Shown here one piece after another: positions 43,681 to 55,600 of a stretch of 64,000 nt of DNA. Source of the DNA: Odobenus rosmarus divergens (Eukaryota; Chordata; Mammalia; Carnivora; Odobenidae); contig NW_004450483.1 of assembly GCF_000321225.1 (NCBI RefSeq), forward strand, positions 212,347 to 276,346, read 5' to 3'. A model generated the notes under the pieces. It did no database searches. It was not told the origin of the DNA and saw only the letters and a list, made by a program, of their open reading frames with translations. How positions within the stretch are numbered: the first letter of the stretch is position 1; every line of letters begins with the position of its first letter. The translations under genes and the position numbers were made by a program.

Positions 43681-44692
43681 GTTGCCTTCCAAAGCAGCAC
43701 CAAGCGGTGATCAGAATTCAAGGCTACAGCACAAGTGCATCAGCTTGAGTGCAAGATGGCGGCCCAGAGAAGACAGGCTAAGGAAGAAAGGGAAGCCCCT
43801 GGGAACACCTCCTCCTCCATTTGTCCTGGCCTCCTGGGTTGTCACACAGAATGTGTCAGGACAGCTCCGAAAGTCAGAAGCTGTAATGAAATGTAAAAAT
43901 ACTCTGACAAGACAGAAGGTGACAAAAATTATTTTCTAACTTCATAGGAAATTTTAAGATCCAATTATAAAATTATAAAAGCCAATTATAGTATGTTTGC
44001 TTCGATGCCAGCAATGAAAAAGGCGCTGCTGAAGGACAGAAGAAGCTGGACCGTGGAACGTGAGCATCTCCACGGAGCCTGGGGAGAAGATACCCATCTG
44101 TACCTCTCTGTGAAAGGAGCCAGGACAATGAACAGACACTCACACAGCCATTAGCTAAGTGATAGTACTTCTGATCAAAAGTTAACAGCAGAATCCACAA
44201 ATACCTCAAAAGAGTTTTGAAAGTCAATAGCATATTTAGGATCAACAACAATGCAGAAAATACACAGGCCCCTTTAAGAGTTTTCTGTCATTTCCCAATT
44301 TACTACGTTTACTTAATTCTCTTGTCATCACAAAAGTAACACAAGTCTCCAAAGAGAAGACTGTATAAAATGGGTCCTAAAGCAAAGGTATGCACGTTTA
44401 CTTACGCCCCAAAGTGTCCCCACGGCCCCTACCATCCTTTGACTGAACACCAGGAGGTATCACCTATTCCACCTTTCCAATGTGTACGAGATACATGACG
44501 ACCAAAGTCAAAGTTCTTCTGCAGTCAGCTGTTATTTCCTTTTGTCTTCCTCAGTGAGGGTATTTTGGAAATATTCGTATTTCCAGGCTATTTTCAGTTT
44601 AAGGAAAGATTGAGCTGTTTGATGACACAAGGGAGGCCACAGCCCAACCCAGGCGCCCATTTGGCCAGTTTTGTTAGACAAGATGAAGTCAT
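43681..44692. other. Unannotated stretch with one YY1-like motif
   Basis: CAAGATGGCGGC (about 43753-43764) resembles a YY1 site. An ATG there opens a 47-codon frame with no known match. The rest shows no gene. A repeat-free AT-rich part spans 43925-44010. Confidence 0.35.
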
Positions 44693-44693
44693 G

Positions 44694-44867
44694 GGGCGTC
44701 TGGGTGGTTCAGTCAGTAAAGTGTCGACTCTTGATTTCAGCTCATGATCTCAGGATTGTGAGATTGAACCCCACATAGGGCTTCACACTGGGCATGGAGC
44801 CTGCTTAAGATTCTCTGTCTCCCTCACCTTCCGCCCCTCCCCAGCCTCAAAAAAAAAAAAAAAAAAG
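44694..44867 (+). repeat. Can-SINE, diverged
   Basis: Head GGGGCGTCTGGGTGGTTCAG and a pure A-run tail. AGATGAAGT on both sides is the probable TSD. Confidence 0.92.
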
Positions 44868-45114
44868 ATGAAGTTCTGTCCCATCCTGTGACAGGTGGGA
44901 TGGTAGGTGAGGCATGGAAAGGCTCACTAAGCCATCCAACCCTGTTGGACTCATGTTGTTCCCTGCTAACGTCCACCCCCCAAGACTAGTCCCCAGAAGA
45001 CAGACAGCCAAGCTCTGCTAGCCACAGGTTCTTCTTCTCTCAAGAAGAGAACCAAGGGCCATCCCTTTGATCCTTTGTTCTTCCTCTTGCGGATTTAGAA
45101 ATGAACTTTTCGGG

Positions 45115-45312
45115 CACCTGGGGGGCTCCGTTGGTTAAGCGACTGCCTTCGGCTCAGGTCATGATCCTGGAGTCCCCGGATCAAGTCCCGCATCGGGCTC
45201 CCTGATCAGCAGGGAGTCTGCTTCTCCCTCTGACCCTCCCCCCTCTCATGTGCTCTCTCTCTCATTCTTTCTCTCAAATAAATAAAATCTTAAAAAAAAA
45301 AAAAAAAAGAAA
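45115..45312 (+). repeat. Can-SINE (GGAGTCC subfamily)
   Basis: Head GGGCACCTGGGGGGCTCCG; tail AAATAAATAAAATC plus a long A-run. The short flank AACTT is shared. Confidence 0.94.
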
Positions 45313-46099
45313 AGAAAGAAAAATTAACTTCCGGGTGCAAAGAAAGCCTTAAAGTTTACTGATGTTGGTCTTTTTTAACACTGATTATGGGTCTTTATCT
45401 TAGTTGTGTCAGTTCTGGGTCTAATTTACTAGCGTCTTACCAAAGTAGAAGGGCCAATCCGCATACTCTGCTCCCCAAACAACCCCTTAATGATTAAAAC
45501 GATCTTGCAGTCTTCCCCCCAGAAAGTAAAACAAACACCCTGCCCTTTGTATCTCCGACTGAGAAAAACGCTCTGGCTTCACTTCAATTGCCAGGGTGAG
45601 CAAAAAGTTCATCAGTGGAAGGTTTGACAACGAGGACATGGCGAAGGAAGCTGAAGTCCCCTCCTGACTTCTGAACTGGTCTCGCTGGCAGGCCCAGCTG
45701 GTACATCCAGATAGCAAGGCCAGCATTCTGTCACTGAAACACACAGCTAAAATGGATGAACGCAGAACTCCAGCCAGAGCAGATGGCTGTGTGTAAATGT
45801 TAATTAATATTAAATGACACCAGATGATCGTAACTGATATAAGAAACAGGGTAAATAAGGAAAAAAACAAAATCACAAAATAACAAGCTGAACTTTCTTC
45901 TCTGGGGGTTCCACATATTCTCATAGGTTTATTTTCCTTCAGTCAAAAGCCTTTAAGTCTTTATGGTAAATAAAGGATTTCTATGGCAATGGGAGAGATC
46001 ACTGTACATATATCACTTTCCTATCAGTCCCCACTCCTGCTTGGGACAGACCTGACCTAGAGAGAATGACAAGAGCCTCTGGCTCACTCCTCTCCCTTC
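45313..46099. other. Unannotated intergenic stretch
   Basis: A 145-codon minus-strand ORF at 45487-45924 has a hydrophobic segment but no recognised family or exon signals. No gene is claimed. Confidence 0.4.
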
Positions 46100-46411
46100 T
46101 CCTCATTGTCTTCGACCGCCTCCAGGGGCTCCCTGGCCTGATTATTGTCCAGACCTCTCCCTACCTCCAGAAGCTCCCCTGCAACCAGAGCCAGAGATCC
46201 ACTCTACCCAATCTCTAAGACTCCCTCAGCTCCACTTAGGGCCCTAAATTCTACCCCAAAAAGTATACACACCCATGCAACATCTCCCCAACACAGTAAA
46301 CTCAATACCTGCCACACTGACCTTCTCATCTTCCCCCAGAAACTAGCTCCCACTTTCCTACGTGTATTTTTTCAGCTCAGTCATCTCTGATTCTCAATTG
46401 CTCTTCCCTTG
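46100..46411 (+). repeat. Ancient LINE-like fragment (L2/CR1-type), left part
   Basis: CACACTGACCTTCTCATCTTC follows the block AACTCCTCATCTTCCC seen in an old, common mammalian element. Split by an LTR and resumed at about 46745. Confidence 0.4.
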
Positions 46412-46742
46412 TCTTAGTACATTCAGGCTGCTGTAACAAAACCACCATCGACGGGGGTGGCTTACACAACAAATCTGTGATCAAGTCGATCAACGGGTCA
46501 GGTGATTCGGTGTCTGGTGAGGGCCCACCTCCTGGCTCACAGACCACGTCTCCTGGTTCTCTCCCCCTGTGGTGGAGGCACCAGGAAGCTCTGAGTCCCT
46601 TTCATTCAGGCACTAATCCCATTCACGACGGCTCCACCCTCATGACCTAATCACCTCCCACAGGCCCAACGCCCAATACCATCCAATCGGGGATTAGGCT
46701 TCACTGTATAAATGTGAAGGGACACACACGTTCAATCCACAG
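46412..46742 (-). repeat. MaLR-type LTR, antisense
   Basis: Antisense blocks: TTGTCTTAGTACATTCAGGC, then TAACAAAACCACCATCGACG; AGTCCCTTTCATTCAGGCAC; CCTCATGACCTAATCACCTC. This matches MLT1/MST-like solo LTRs. No retroviral ORF is present. Confidence 0.75.
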
Positions 46743-47131
46743 CATCCCCCGCTCTCCACCCCCAACCCCAAGTTGACTCCTTCTTCCTTTACGGTGCACT
46801 GCACCTGCATCCGGTCAGGCCCACCACCAGCCACCCAAGCTGACCTTTACAACCTCAGAGACAGCAAGCGCCTCCTCACAGGTCTCCCTGCCTTTGGTCT
46901 CTTCTAATGGTAACATGACAACCAGAATTCAAAACTGCGGCTGTCCGACTCCAAAGATGCTCCCCCGCCGCTTAAAAAAAAGGAAAAACCATATGGCCCC
47001 CCAATGCCTATCATTCAGAGTCCAAACTCCTTAACCTCTCAATTCAAGCTTTTCTAAACCTAACAGTCCAACATCACCAGACTGTTCTGCAGTTAAGTGT
47101 GTGACATCCCCATCCCCATTCAATTGACACA
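46743..47131 (+). repeat. Ancient LINE-like fragment (L2/CR1-type), right part
   Basis: CACAGGTCTCCCTGCCTTTG, then ATTCAGAGTCCAAACTCCTT follows the known order (ACTGGTCTCCCTGCC.., AAAGTCCAAACTCCTTAGC) of the same old repeat as at 46100. Confidence 0.45.
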
Positions 47132-47512
47132 GGCATACCTCGTCTTAACTGCACTGCGCAGATACTGCTTTTACAGACTGAAGGTTTTGTGGCAGCCCTG
47201 TGTCGAGCAAGTCTGTTGACCCCATTTTCCCAACAGCATTTGCTCACTTCCCATCTGTCACGTTTTGGTAATTTTCACAATATTTCAAACTTTTTCATGT
47301 TTGTTATGGTGATCTGTGATCAATGATCACAACTCAAAGTATTTTTTAATTAAGGTATGTATTTTTTTTTAGACATTGCAGACTTAGTAAGACTACAGTA
47401 CAGCATAAACATAACTTATAGGCACCAGGAAAAAATTCACTCAACTTGCTTTATTGCGATATCTGCTTTATTGCAGTGGTCTGCAACTGAATCCATGGTA
47501 TTTCCAAGGATG
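47132..47512 (+). repeat. Tigger-type DNA transposon fragment
   Basis: Left end CAGGCATACCTCGTCTTAAC; internal CACTTCCCATCTGTCACG and GTTATGGTGATCTGTGATC; right part CTTGCTTTATTGCGATATC and CTGCTTTATTGCAGTGG. Typical of mariner-class Tigger elements. Non-coding. Confidence 0.8.
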
Positions 47513-47689
47513 CATGCTTCTACCATTTCTGCTCTGTTTGCAATTCTGTCCCCCCAGAAATGATCTCCTCTTAGTTCCATGCTTATCTAAATCCTACCTC
47601 TTTCATGAACCAGTTCAAATTATACCTAAATTCCTACAGCAATTGTTCACAAATTATTTAGCAATGACGTTGTATAAGATCTTGCCTGG

Positions 47690-47880
47690 CTGGGTGCCTG
47701 GGTGGCTCAGCTGGTTAAGCGACTGCCTTAGGCTCGGGTCATGATCCCGGAGTCCTGGGATCAAGTCCCACATCAGGCTCCCGGCTCAGCGGGGAGCCTG
47801 CTTCTCCCTCTGACCTTCTCCCTTCTCATGCTGTTTCTCTTTCTCTCTCAAATAAATAAAATCTTAAAAAAAAAAAAAAA
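47690..47880 (+). repeat. Can-SINE (GGAGTCC subfamily)
   Basis: Perfect 14-bp TSD AAGATCTTGCCTGG at 47676-47689 and 47881-47894. Confidence 0.96.
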
Positions 47881-47954
47881 AAGATCTTGCCTGGTACTGA
47901 CCTGAATTTTAACTCATAGTAAGGAACTCATAGATTGCTGAAGAGAAAACAGGT

Positions 47955-48435
47955 TGACAGGCTCATCAAAAACTAAACACAAAATCATCATTTTTACCAT
48001 AGACTCCTAGGTATCTATGCAAAAGAAATGGAAAAGCCCACTCACAGACTTGCACAAGGATGCTCAAAGCAACATTATAAAACTTAAACCTTCCTCATCT
48101 GATGAGTGGTTAAATATGGAATGCCCATACAAAGGATTACCACTCAGGCATAAGGAACAAACTACCAACACATGCTGTGGCATGGATAAACCTTAAAAAC
48201 ATTCTGCTACGTGTTAAGACACAAAAGGCCACATTTTATATGATTTCATTATATGAGATATCCTGAAAATGCAAATTTATGACTAGTAGTAACCTGGCGC
48301 TGGGATCTTTCTGGATGATAAAAAAATGTTTTAAAACTGATAGACAATGATTGTTGCACTACTTTATAAATTACATCACTTGAGTCAATTTTATTTATAA
48401 CATGTACTTCAATGAAACTGAAAAAAAAAAATTCC
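47955..48435 (+). repeat. Old L1M 3' end
   Basis: Typical L1 3' text: CCATAGACTCCTAGGTATC, then GGTTAAATATGGAATGCCC, then CATGGATAAACCTTAAAAAC and GGAACAAACTACC; ends in an A-run. Confidence 0.8.
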
Positions 48436-48699
48436 AAAAAATTACAGTAGGCGCTCAATCATCAGTTGAATATTTAATCTCTTAACTGTATCTTCTCACC
48501 ACCCTCTCCCCTGCAACTAGACCCTAAACATCTTGAGGACACAGACCTAGTTTCCCACTCAATTTTTTATGCTAATTGTTAACACAAACTGCCCCTCACC
48601 CAAAGCTACACATACACTGTGTTCATAACTGTTGGTGGATTTGGGTTTTGTCAAGTCAGGCTATAGAGTGAGGCCACCAAAAGCATCACTGAAGAAATG

Positions 48700-48925
48700 G
48701 TGTATGTGGATGCAGAGGCAGAGTAAGTGAATTCGAATCACAGCTCCTCCACCTCGTAACTGTGAACTCAGGACCCTCTCTAAGTAAGCCTGCTTCCGGT
48801 CTAAAATGGGGCAAACAGTGAGAGCCACCTCACAGTTATATGGGGATGAAATCAGATGGGTCGGGATAAAAGGTTTAGCCCGGTGCTTAGAACATGCCAA
48901 GAGCTCACCGAATGTTGGCTTTAAC
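48700..48925 (+). repeat. MIR element
   Basis: Sense MIR: GAATTCGAATCACAGCTCC, then CTAAAATGGGGCAAACAGTG and GCCCGGTGCTTAGAACATGC. The plus-strand ORF through it is a shadow. Confidence 0.8.
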
Positions 48926-50170
48926 ACTCACACGAACCGACGCAAATGCACACACACCAGAGAAATCTCTTTCAAACCGGAAACAGCGTTCCACAGCAGA
49001 GGGGACAACTACGGATGGCCCCACCCTCTTCTTGTCATCCAACAGGTAACAGTGGCCCTGGGACAGCTCCTCTCCCTCCCAAGCCCAGTGAAGTTTATGT
49101 GGGGCCAGAAATACCACTATTCACTTAACCGAAAGAACTACACACATTGCCCACAACTTCCAACATTTAGTTTCTGACCCTCCGTCTGCCCACTCCCATC
49201 CTGCAAGGTGGGTCTTCACTTCCTGGCCCCTTGGTGTTTAGCAGGGGAGGGTATCCAGTTCTAATCAATGAACTATGAGAGGAAGTGACAGGTCACTTGG
49301 AAACCAGAACATGTGTTTGTGTACAACCCTCCACAATCGATTCCCTCCTCCCCCAGCAACTAGCAATGGTCCAATGGGTGGCTCCTGTCAGCTACATGAG
49401 GACAACATGGAACAGATCCCCCAGCTAACCTGCAAAGGATTCAGTGCGAGGGAAAAACAAACTCTGTACTATGCCTAGGAGTTTGGGGGGTTGCTAGCAC
49501 AGCATAACCTAGCCTTGCCTGACAGTCACAAGGCTCTCAGACCGTGAAAGTAACGTATTTTAAATCTCTTACCCCCGAAAAGCCTTCTAGCCCCTTTACT
49601 CCCTTGGCCTCTGTGACAAGCCACTCTCGCTCTGTCCGTCTCTGTAACCCTTTCTCCATTTCATGGTCTCTCCCTCTGCCTGACTCACTAAACCCTGCTG
49701 TGAACCAGGGTTTTGTCCTCACCTCGTCACTGTTCTTATTCTACCCGCTCTCCTGACCCATCTACCACGTACATACTAACACTATCCAAAGCTATCCCAG
49801 GCTGGCTCGAGTCCTGCTGGCCACCTCCACCTCGTGCTCTACAAGCATCCTGAACCCAATACATCCAAGAGTCCTCCTACACACCCTACCTGGGCTAACA
49901 GCACCTAACTCGGCTTACGTCTTCCGGACCAGAAACCTGACAGTTAAGCTAGATGCCCTCCTCTACTCTCCCTCACCTCCTGCTCATTCAAACCTCCAGT
50001 CCAGTCAATTTCAACCCCCCCTTAAATGTTTGTTACTGCTGTTTGGAGGGGAGGGGCACTTTTATTTGTTTAATGTTTATTACAGTGAATACTAAAAAAA
50101 AAAATTATTTCAGGCTTGGTGTCAGGCACACAATGACGCTCCACCTGAGGAATACAGTCTCGTCCAGACC
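48926..50170. other. Intergenic stretch with old repeat remnants
   Basis: At 49550-50030 the CT-rich text (CCTCTACTCTCCCTCACCTC, GAACCCAATACATCCAAGAG) resembles the same ancient LINE-like repeat as at 46100-47131. The rest is unassigned. No gene is claimed. Confidence 0.35.
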
Positions 50171-50186
50171 AAGAACCAAGAAAGCC

Positions 50187-50372
50187 GGGCACCTGGGTGG
50201 CTCATTCGGTTAAGCGGCTGCCTCCAGCTCAGGTCATGATCCCAGGGTTCTGGGATAGAGCCCCATGTAGGGCTCCCTGCTCAGTGGGGAGCCTGCTTCT
50301 CCCTCGCCCTCTGCCTCCTCTTCCCTGCTCATGCTGTCTCTTTCTAATAAAATAAAATAAAAATCTTAAAAA
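50187..50372 (+). repeat. Can-SINE just beyond the TSN 3' end
   Basis: Perfect 16-bp TSD AAGAACCAAGAAAGCC at 50171-50186 and 50373-50388. The first SINE-free base pairs to the right lead into the TSN 3' UTR. Confidence 0.97.
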
Positions 50373-50489
50373 AAGAACCAAGAAAGCCACGATTTCAGAG
50401 TGCACACTACGAACTATGCCAGCGGCATCCTGCAGATCCACCTCATCTCTTCAGCCACTTGTTTAAGTAAAGGACTCAGAACACTGCCA

Positions 50490-52412
50490 AAGAAGCTTTC
50501 GTTCTTTATTAAATGCTCTTAAGCGTTACCAATATTATTATTCAAGTTTAAGACAGGGCAAATCTTATGAAGTATTTATGGGTTCTCTTCTTATAAATAA
50601 ATTTATAAAGAAAACATCCACTACTTCAGCTGCTCAATTCTCTCAAATTGAAAAGAAGATTCTGGTGTCCTAAAAAAACCAGAGCCAAGGCTTTTCAATA
50701 CGTTCAATTACAATACTTTTAATTTAACTCTGAGTGGTTGGTGTCTTTTGATAATTTTAACTATTAAACAGCAGTATGTGCTTATCACCCTTGGTCATCT
50801 TCAGCCTCAAAACACCTTGAGATTCTCCACATAAAAGAAAACTATTACCAAACTCACTGCAAATGTTTGATCATGTAGTTAGAAGCCTTTTGTGCTCAAC
50901 CCAGGCAGCGCTATTACTGCACATTTCAGATGACCGCCCGAGGCGCTTCAAACACCTGAGCACCTTTCTTCTTTCTACAAACTCTCCTGAACAAAGAGCA
51001 GTCAAGAAAATTGTTCTAAAACCCAAAAATGCAAAGCAATTTATGCTTCGTTTCTACTTTTTTCCTCAGGATGGAAAATTTGGTCAGTCCTTAACTTGGC
51101 CTGATCATGGCTCTGACAGCGATGCCAAATATTCTACTGCACAAACAGAAAGCCTAACCAGGAATCAAGCATGAGAGGGTGGTACTTCCAAATACTTCCT
51201 ATTATTCTGGGAACACTAGCACCTTCCTTTCAGTGAGCTCCAAAAACCTGTGGGGTAAGTCACCATTTTAACTCATTTCAACAGCAAAAATTACATGGCA
51301 AGTATTCTTAGCACTACCTGAAAAGGAGGAGGGGGAGGTGGGTGCCAACAAGGTCCATGTGACTTGCCCAAAACTGTAAATCTAAAACCTGTTGGGATAG
51401 CTGCCAACAACCTGAAATTGCTTATTCTAAAAAACATTACCAAATCAGATCTTCTTTTTGAATCCAAGGTTTTCTCTTTTTTCCAAACAGAGCACAGCTT
51501 TTTTCTCTCTGAACATACCAGTCAGGGTATTGCTAATTAACTTGACTGGGCGGCTTTACAGTCTCAGACCAGACAGTCTAGCTGGCTGCTAGGAAAAAGG
51601 TTTCATAGCTTAAAAATATATCATATGAAGTGTTAATTCAAGATGTGTGTGAAAACGATTTTTAAGTTGCTGCAAGAGCAGAATGTTAAGGCAACATCAG
51701 AAAACAGAGGTGTTGTAAAACACTAAGCCCTACTCTCCACCTGGTAAACAGAGCTAAACGATAAGATGTTACTCAATCCCCTAATACAAAAACGTCCCAA
51801 AATAATCTATTGAACTTGACTTTGCAATTTCATCTTTTATATTTTGATGGCAGTGAGAGAGACCCTGGGGCTGTAACTCCCTTGCAAAAATTTCAACATC
51901 GGATTTACTCATGAGGCTTAAAATAAGGAAGGGTAATATAAAATAAGTTGTCATTTGCTTGGCAACCATCCTTTTAAATTACCTACTTTTATACTGTATC
52001 CAGGCTACACCTGGGTAGGGATGGCTAATCTGGATATAGAAAACACCAAGGATCACTTCTGGAAGAAACACAAGACAATAAACTTCTCAATCAGTACATC
52101 AACAGTATCAGGGTAAGCAAAAAAAGGACTTTACCAAGAGACTGACATTTACACTTTTTGACAGAACTGAAATACACGGAATTACAGAGCAAATTCACTG
52201 AAACAACAAAGAAAAATCTGTCCTTGTAAAGGCTATCTTTTTTACCCCCAAAAAAGTGTTTCAATTTTGATACTTACACCACACACTGGTTAAGAAAATA
52301 AAGCGCGGTGTTTAGCAACGGGGCGGGGCAATCCTAACTACCTTGAGAGGCGCTGGGCTCACCCTCCCCGGCAACCACTGAGGTCAGCAGGGCCAGGCAC
52401 CAGGAGAGCCTC
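50490..52412 (-). other. TSN: TSN 3' UTR (inferred)
   Basis: From the stop codon at 52413-52415 the minus strand continues about 1.9 kb without any SINE, L1 or LTR to an AATAAA at 50505-50510. An mRNA of about 2.7 kb would result. SINEs resume immediately beyond, at 50372. The polyadenylation site itself is not visible. An alternative ATTAAA is read at about 50718-50723. Confidence 0.6.
50505..50510 (-). terminator. TSN: Probable TSN polyadenylation signal AATAAA
   Basis: Canonical hexamer on the gene strand (TTTATT on the plus strand). The downstream gene-strand sequence (GGCAGTGTTCTGAGTCC) is GU-rich, as expected for a cleavage site 10-25 nt away. Confidence 0.6.
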
Positions 52413-52646
52413 CTATTTCTCTGCACAAGCCGCCGCAGTCTCCTTATTGAAGCCCCGGATGGAGAGATCATAGACCACCTCCTCTACTTTCTTCACATCG
52501 TACTTCAAGCCGTCATAGCGCTTCCTCAGGGAGTCGTTTTTCAGGTTGAGAAGGCGGAAGCCGGAATCCAGCTCATTGATGAAGGTGGAGATGTGGAGGG
52601 GCCGGGAATAGTCTCCGGCAGTCACACTGTTGACAGACAGCCTCGA
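52413..52646 (-). CDS. TSN: TSN exon 6, coding part (residues 152-228 and stop)
   Basis: Begins SRLSVNSVTAGDYSRP and ends AAACAEK with TAG at 52413-52415. The acceptor reads GTGTAG just before TCG on the minus strand. Phase 0. It holds the C-terminal helices and the leucine-zipper region. Confidence 0.97.
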   Translation of the reverse strand, partial: SRLSVNSVTAGDYSRPLHISTFINELDSGFRLLNLKNDSLRKRYDGLKYDVKKVEEVVYDLSIRGFNKETAAACAEK

Positions 52647-55600
52647 CTACACGAGGGAAGGCAAACGCGGATATGTCACAACAGGACTCTTTAGCACATC
52701 TTCCTCCCAATCACAACTAAAAGACCCTCAAAGGCCACGCAACTTTTCTACATGGTCTTTAATAATTACATTTTGACAACTGTTTAATATTACGAAATTA
52801 CTTCATGACAAGAAATCATTCCCTTTCTGTTGGGAGTTTGTCTGGTCTACAGCTTTCATCAATATGAACAAAGGCTATAGTGGACACCTTTATAACAGTC
52901 TTTTTTGTTCTTTAGAATTATTTTCATAGGACAATTTCTCCAGAGAGACATTAAAAGAATACGGGCAAAAATAATATATAGTTGTACAGTTAAATTGTTC
53001 TCCAAAGCAAGTATATGTATTAACACAGTTACTGAGAACATACACCTCTTGCCAATACTTTAAAAGGAAGAGGTATTGGTATTACCATCTTTTAAAAATT
53101 CACACATTGGTAAGTATGCACAGCTAGCTCACTGTCTGAACCGGCCTTTTTCTGATGACTAGCAAAACATAACACACACAGTGTACAATGACGAACTGGT
53201 GGTCAACAGAGGGCTTAGAAAAGACTTCCTGAATTATTGTACCCATTTTAAAAACTGACAGCGAAGTGGGAAGATCAAAAAAGCAAATGGCAGGGGCGCC
53301 TGGCTGGCTCAGTTGGTGGAGCATGTGACTCTTGGTCTTGGGGTCCTGAGTTCAAGCCCACGGCGGGCATGGAGCCTACTTAAAAATAAAATAAAATATT
53401 AAAAAAAAAAAAGCAAATGGCAAACCACTAAACTTCTTACCAATTCACTGGCAAGAATTAGAACTCCTGAGAGATAATCTTCTACATCCAGATGAAATCC
53501 TTTCTCCCGATCTGGCTCAACTAAAAAATATACCAAAGTAAAAATAAAGTCATGATGTGAACAGAACCTGAACCTAAAAATGTAAAATACTATATATACA
53601 TATATATATATGCACACATATAATTTCTCTCAACAAAAAGAAAAAAAAAGAATCTTTTACAATTGTGTTTTTAATGGATTCAAACTTTTGGCAACTAGGC
53701 CTCATTGTGGATTTTTGAGCTCTTTAGCCTGCAATTTTTCCTTTCATTCTTCTCTAAAAAAGTAACACCACCAAGAATGTTACCTAGCTGTATCACAGAA
53801 TATCTTTGTTTCTGGACAATGCATGCTGCAGCATTTAAAGAAGCCGTGATACTACAGTGGTTTTCACATGGTATACGCGCACGTGCACACAAAGTGAACA
53901 GACCAAAAGATACGGCAAAATAATAAGCAGAGGGGCGCCTGGGTGGCTCAGTCGCTTAAGCAGCTGCCTTTGGCTCAGGTCATGATCCCAGGGTCCTGGG
54001 ATCGAGCCCCACATCGGGCTCCCTGCTCAGCAGAGAGCCTGCTTCTCCCTTTCCCTCTGCCTGCCGCTCTGCCTACTTGTGCTGTCAAATAAATAAAAAA
54101 TATCTTTAAAAATAATAATAAGCAGAAAATCTAAGTGCAGTGTAAACAGGTGTTCACTGTACTATTCTTTCAACTTTCTGTGGGCCTAGATTTCTTGAAA
54201 ACTAAATTTTACAAACTAAAAGAAACACTCGAGTACAAAAACGAGGCCACCACATATTTTTACGTTTTGTGTTTCCAAGTCATTAGTTTCCGATTTAGTT
54301 CTCATTTAACAAATAGAAAGTACAAGCAACAGCTCCCCCACCAACCAAAAATTAAGCTACCATGCCTGATTCTGCAGACCAACGCTAATGAAGACACTTA
54401 CTGCCAAGAATTTCTGTGACCGCTTCTCGAGTCACTAGTGTTTCTGATTCCAAGTACACAACAAATGCAGCCAAGAAGACCAAACGCTGCAACACAAACC
54501 TCCAGTGCTCATGAAATCTGCATGGATATAAGCTCATTTAGGTTGAGGGATTAGGGGCCTTAAAAAAGATAAGTTTAGTACAATCGCAGTCCAACATTTT
54601 AGAAATAGAACTCTTTTTCAAATCAAATCTATGTGAAACCCCAACATATAAAACGTGTAAGACTATGACACTTAAATATATCAGATGGAGACAGTATAAG
54701 TTTTACAAGTTCAAATCTATAACAATTACTTATGAGAAGTTTAATAAATGAGAAACATGATCCAACTTTAATGAATATAAAAATATTTACAATTTAAGAT
54801 TAGGGATGACAAGAACAACTGTATTTTAGAAGTTTAATCAGTAAGAACAATGATATAAGGCTCTCAGAAAAATTAAAACTGGCAAGTACAGATTGATGAG
54901 AACTGCAACTGTACATCCGCCTAACATTTAACTTACTCTCACATTTTGATCTGAGTGTGGCGTATCAAGAAAATCCTGATTCACACATGTAAGAAATAAC
55001 TACCACTTGCAATCACTAAACCAACAGACTTATAACTTTCAGGATACTGCAATTAAACTGAGCTAGGGGCACAAAAAAAGGAATAGAAAATTTTATAACC
55101 CCAAATATTAAGTGTTATGCCGCCTGAATTTCAAATATGGCAAATTCAAAAAAAATTTTCAATACAATTCAAGTCAAACAAAACCTTCTATAAGCCAAAT
55201 CACTCAGAGGTCAGCCTCTGTGTGACCTCCAAACTACACGATCTCTCAAGATCCTGTCAATTCTATTGTTCAACGTCTCTATACATCTATTATTACCTTA
55301 CAGCAGGGGTCAGCAAACCTTTTCTGTGAAGGGTCAGATAGTAATATTTTAGGCTTTGTGAACCACCTCCAGTCTCCGTCACATATTTTTTTTATTTGGG
55401 TGTTTTTGGTTTGGGTTTTTTGTTCTTTGTTTTTTTAACAACCTTTAAAAATATAAGCAGTTCTTAGCTTCCAGAAGCAGCGGGCCACAGGTAGTTTGCC
55501 AACCCCTGCCTTAAATTATCCTGTAAATTTATATTATCCACTTCCCACATACATGTTCTGTTTTTTGCCCACATGTCTTAGTAGAACATCTTTTTCACTA

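Noticed and set aside
45487..45924. 145-codon minus-strand ORF with a membrane-like segment
   Set aside because: No family resemblance, no promoter, and AT-rich composition explains the Phe/Ile/Leu run.
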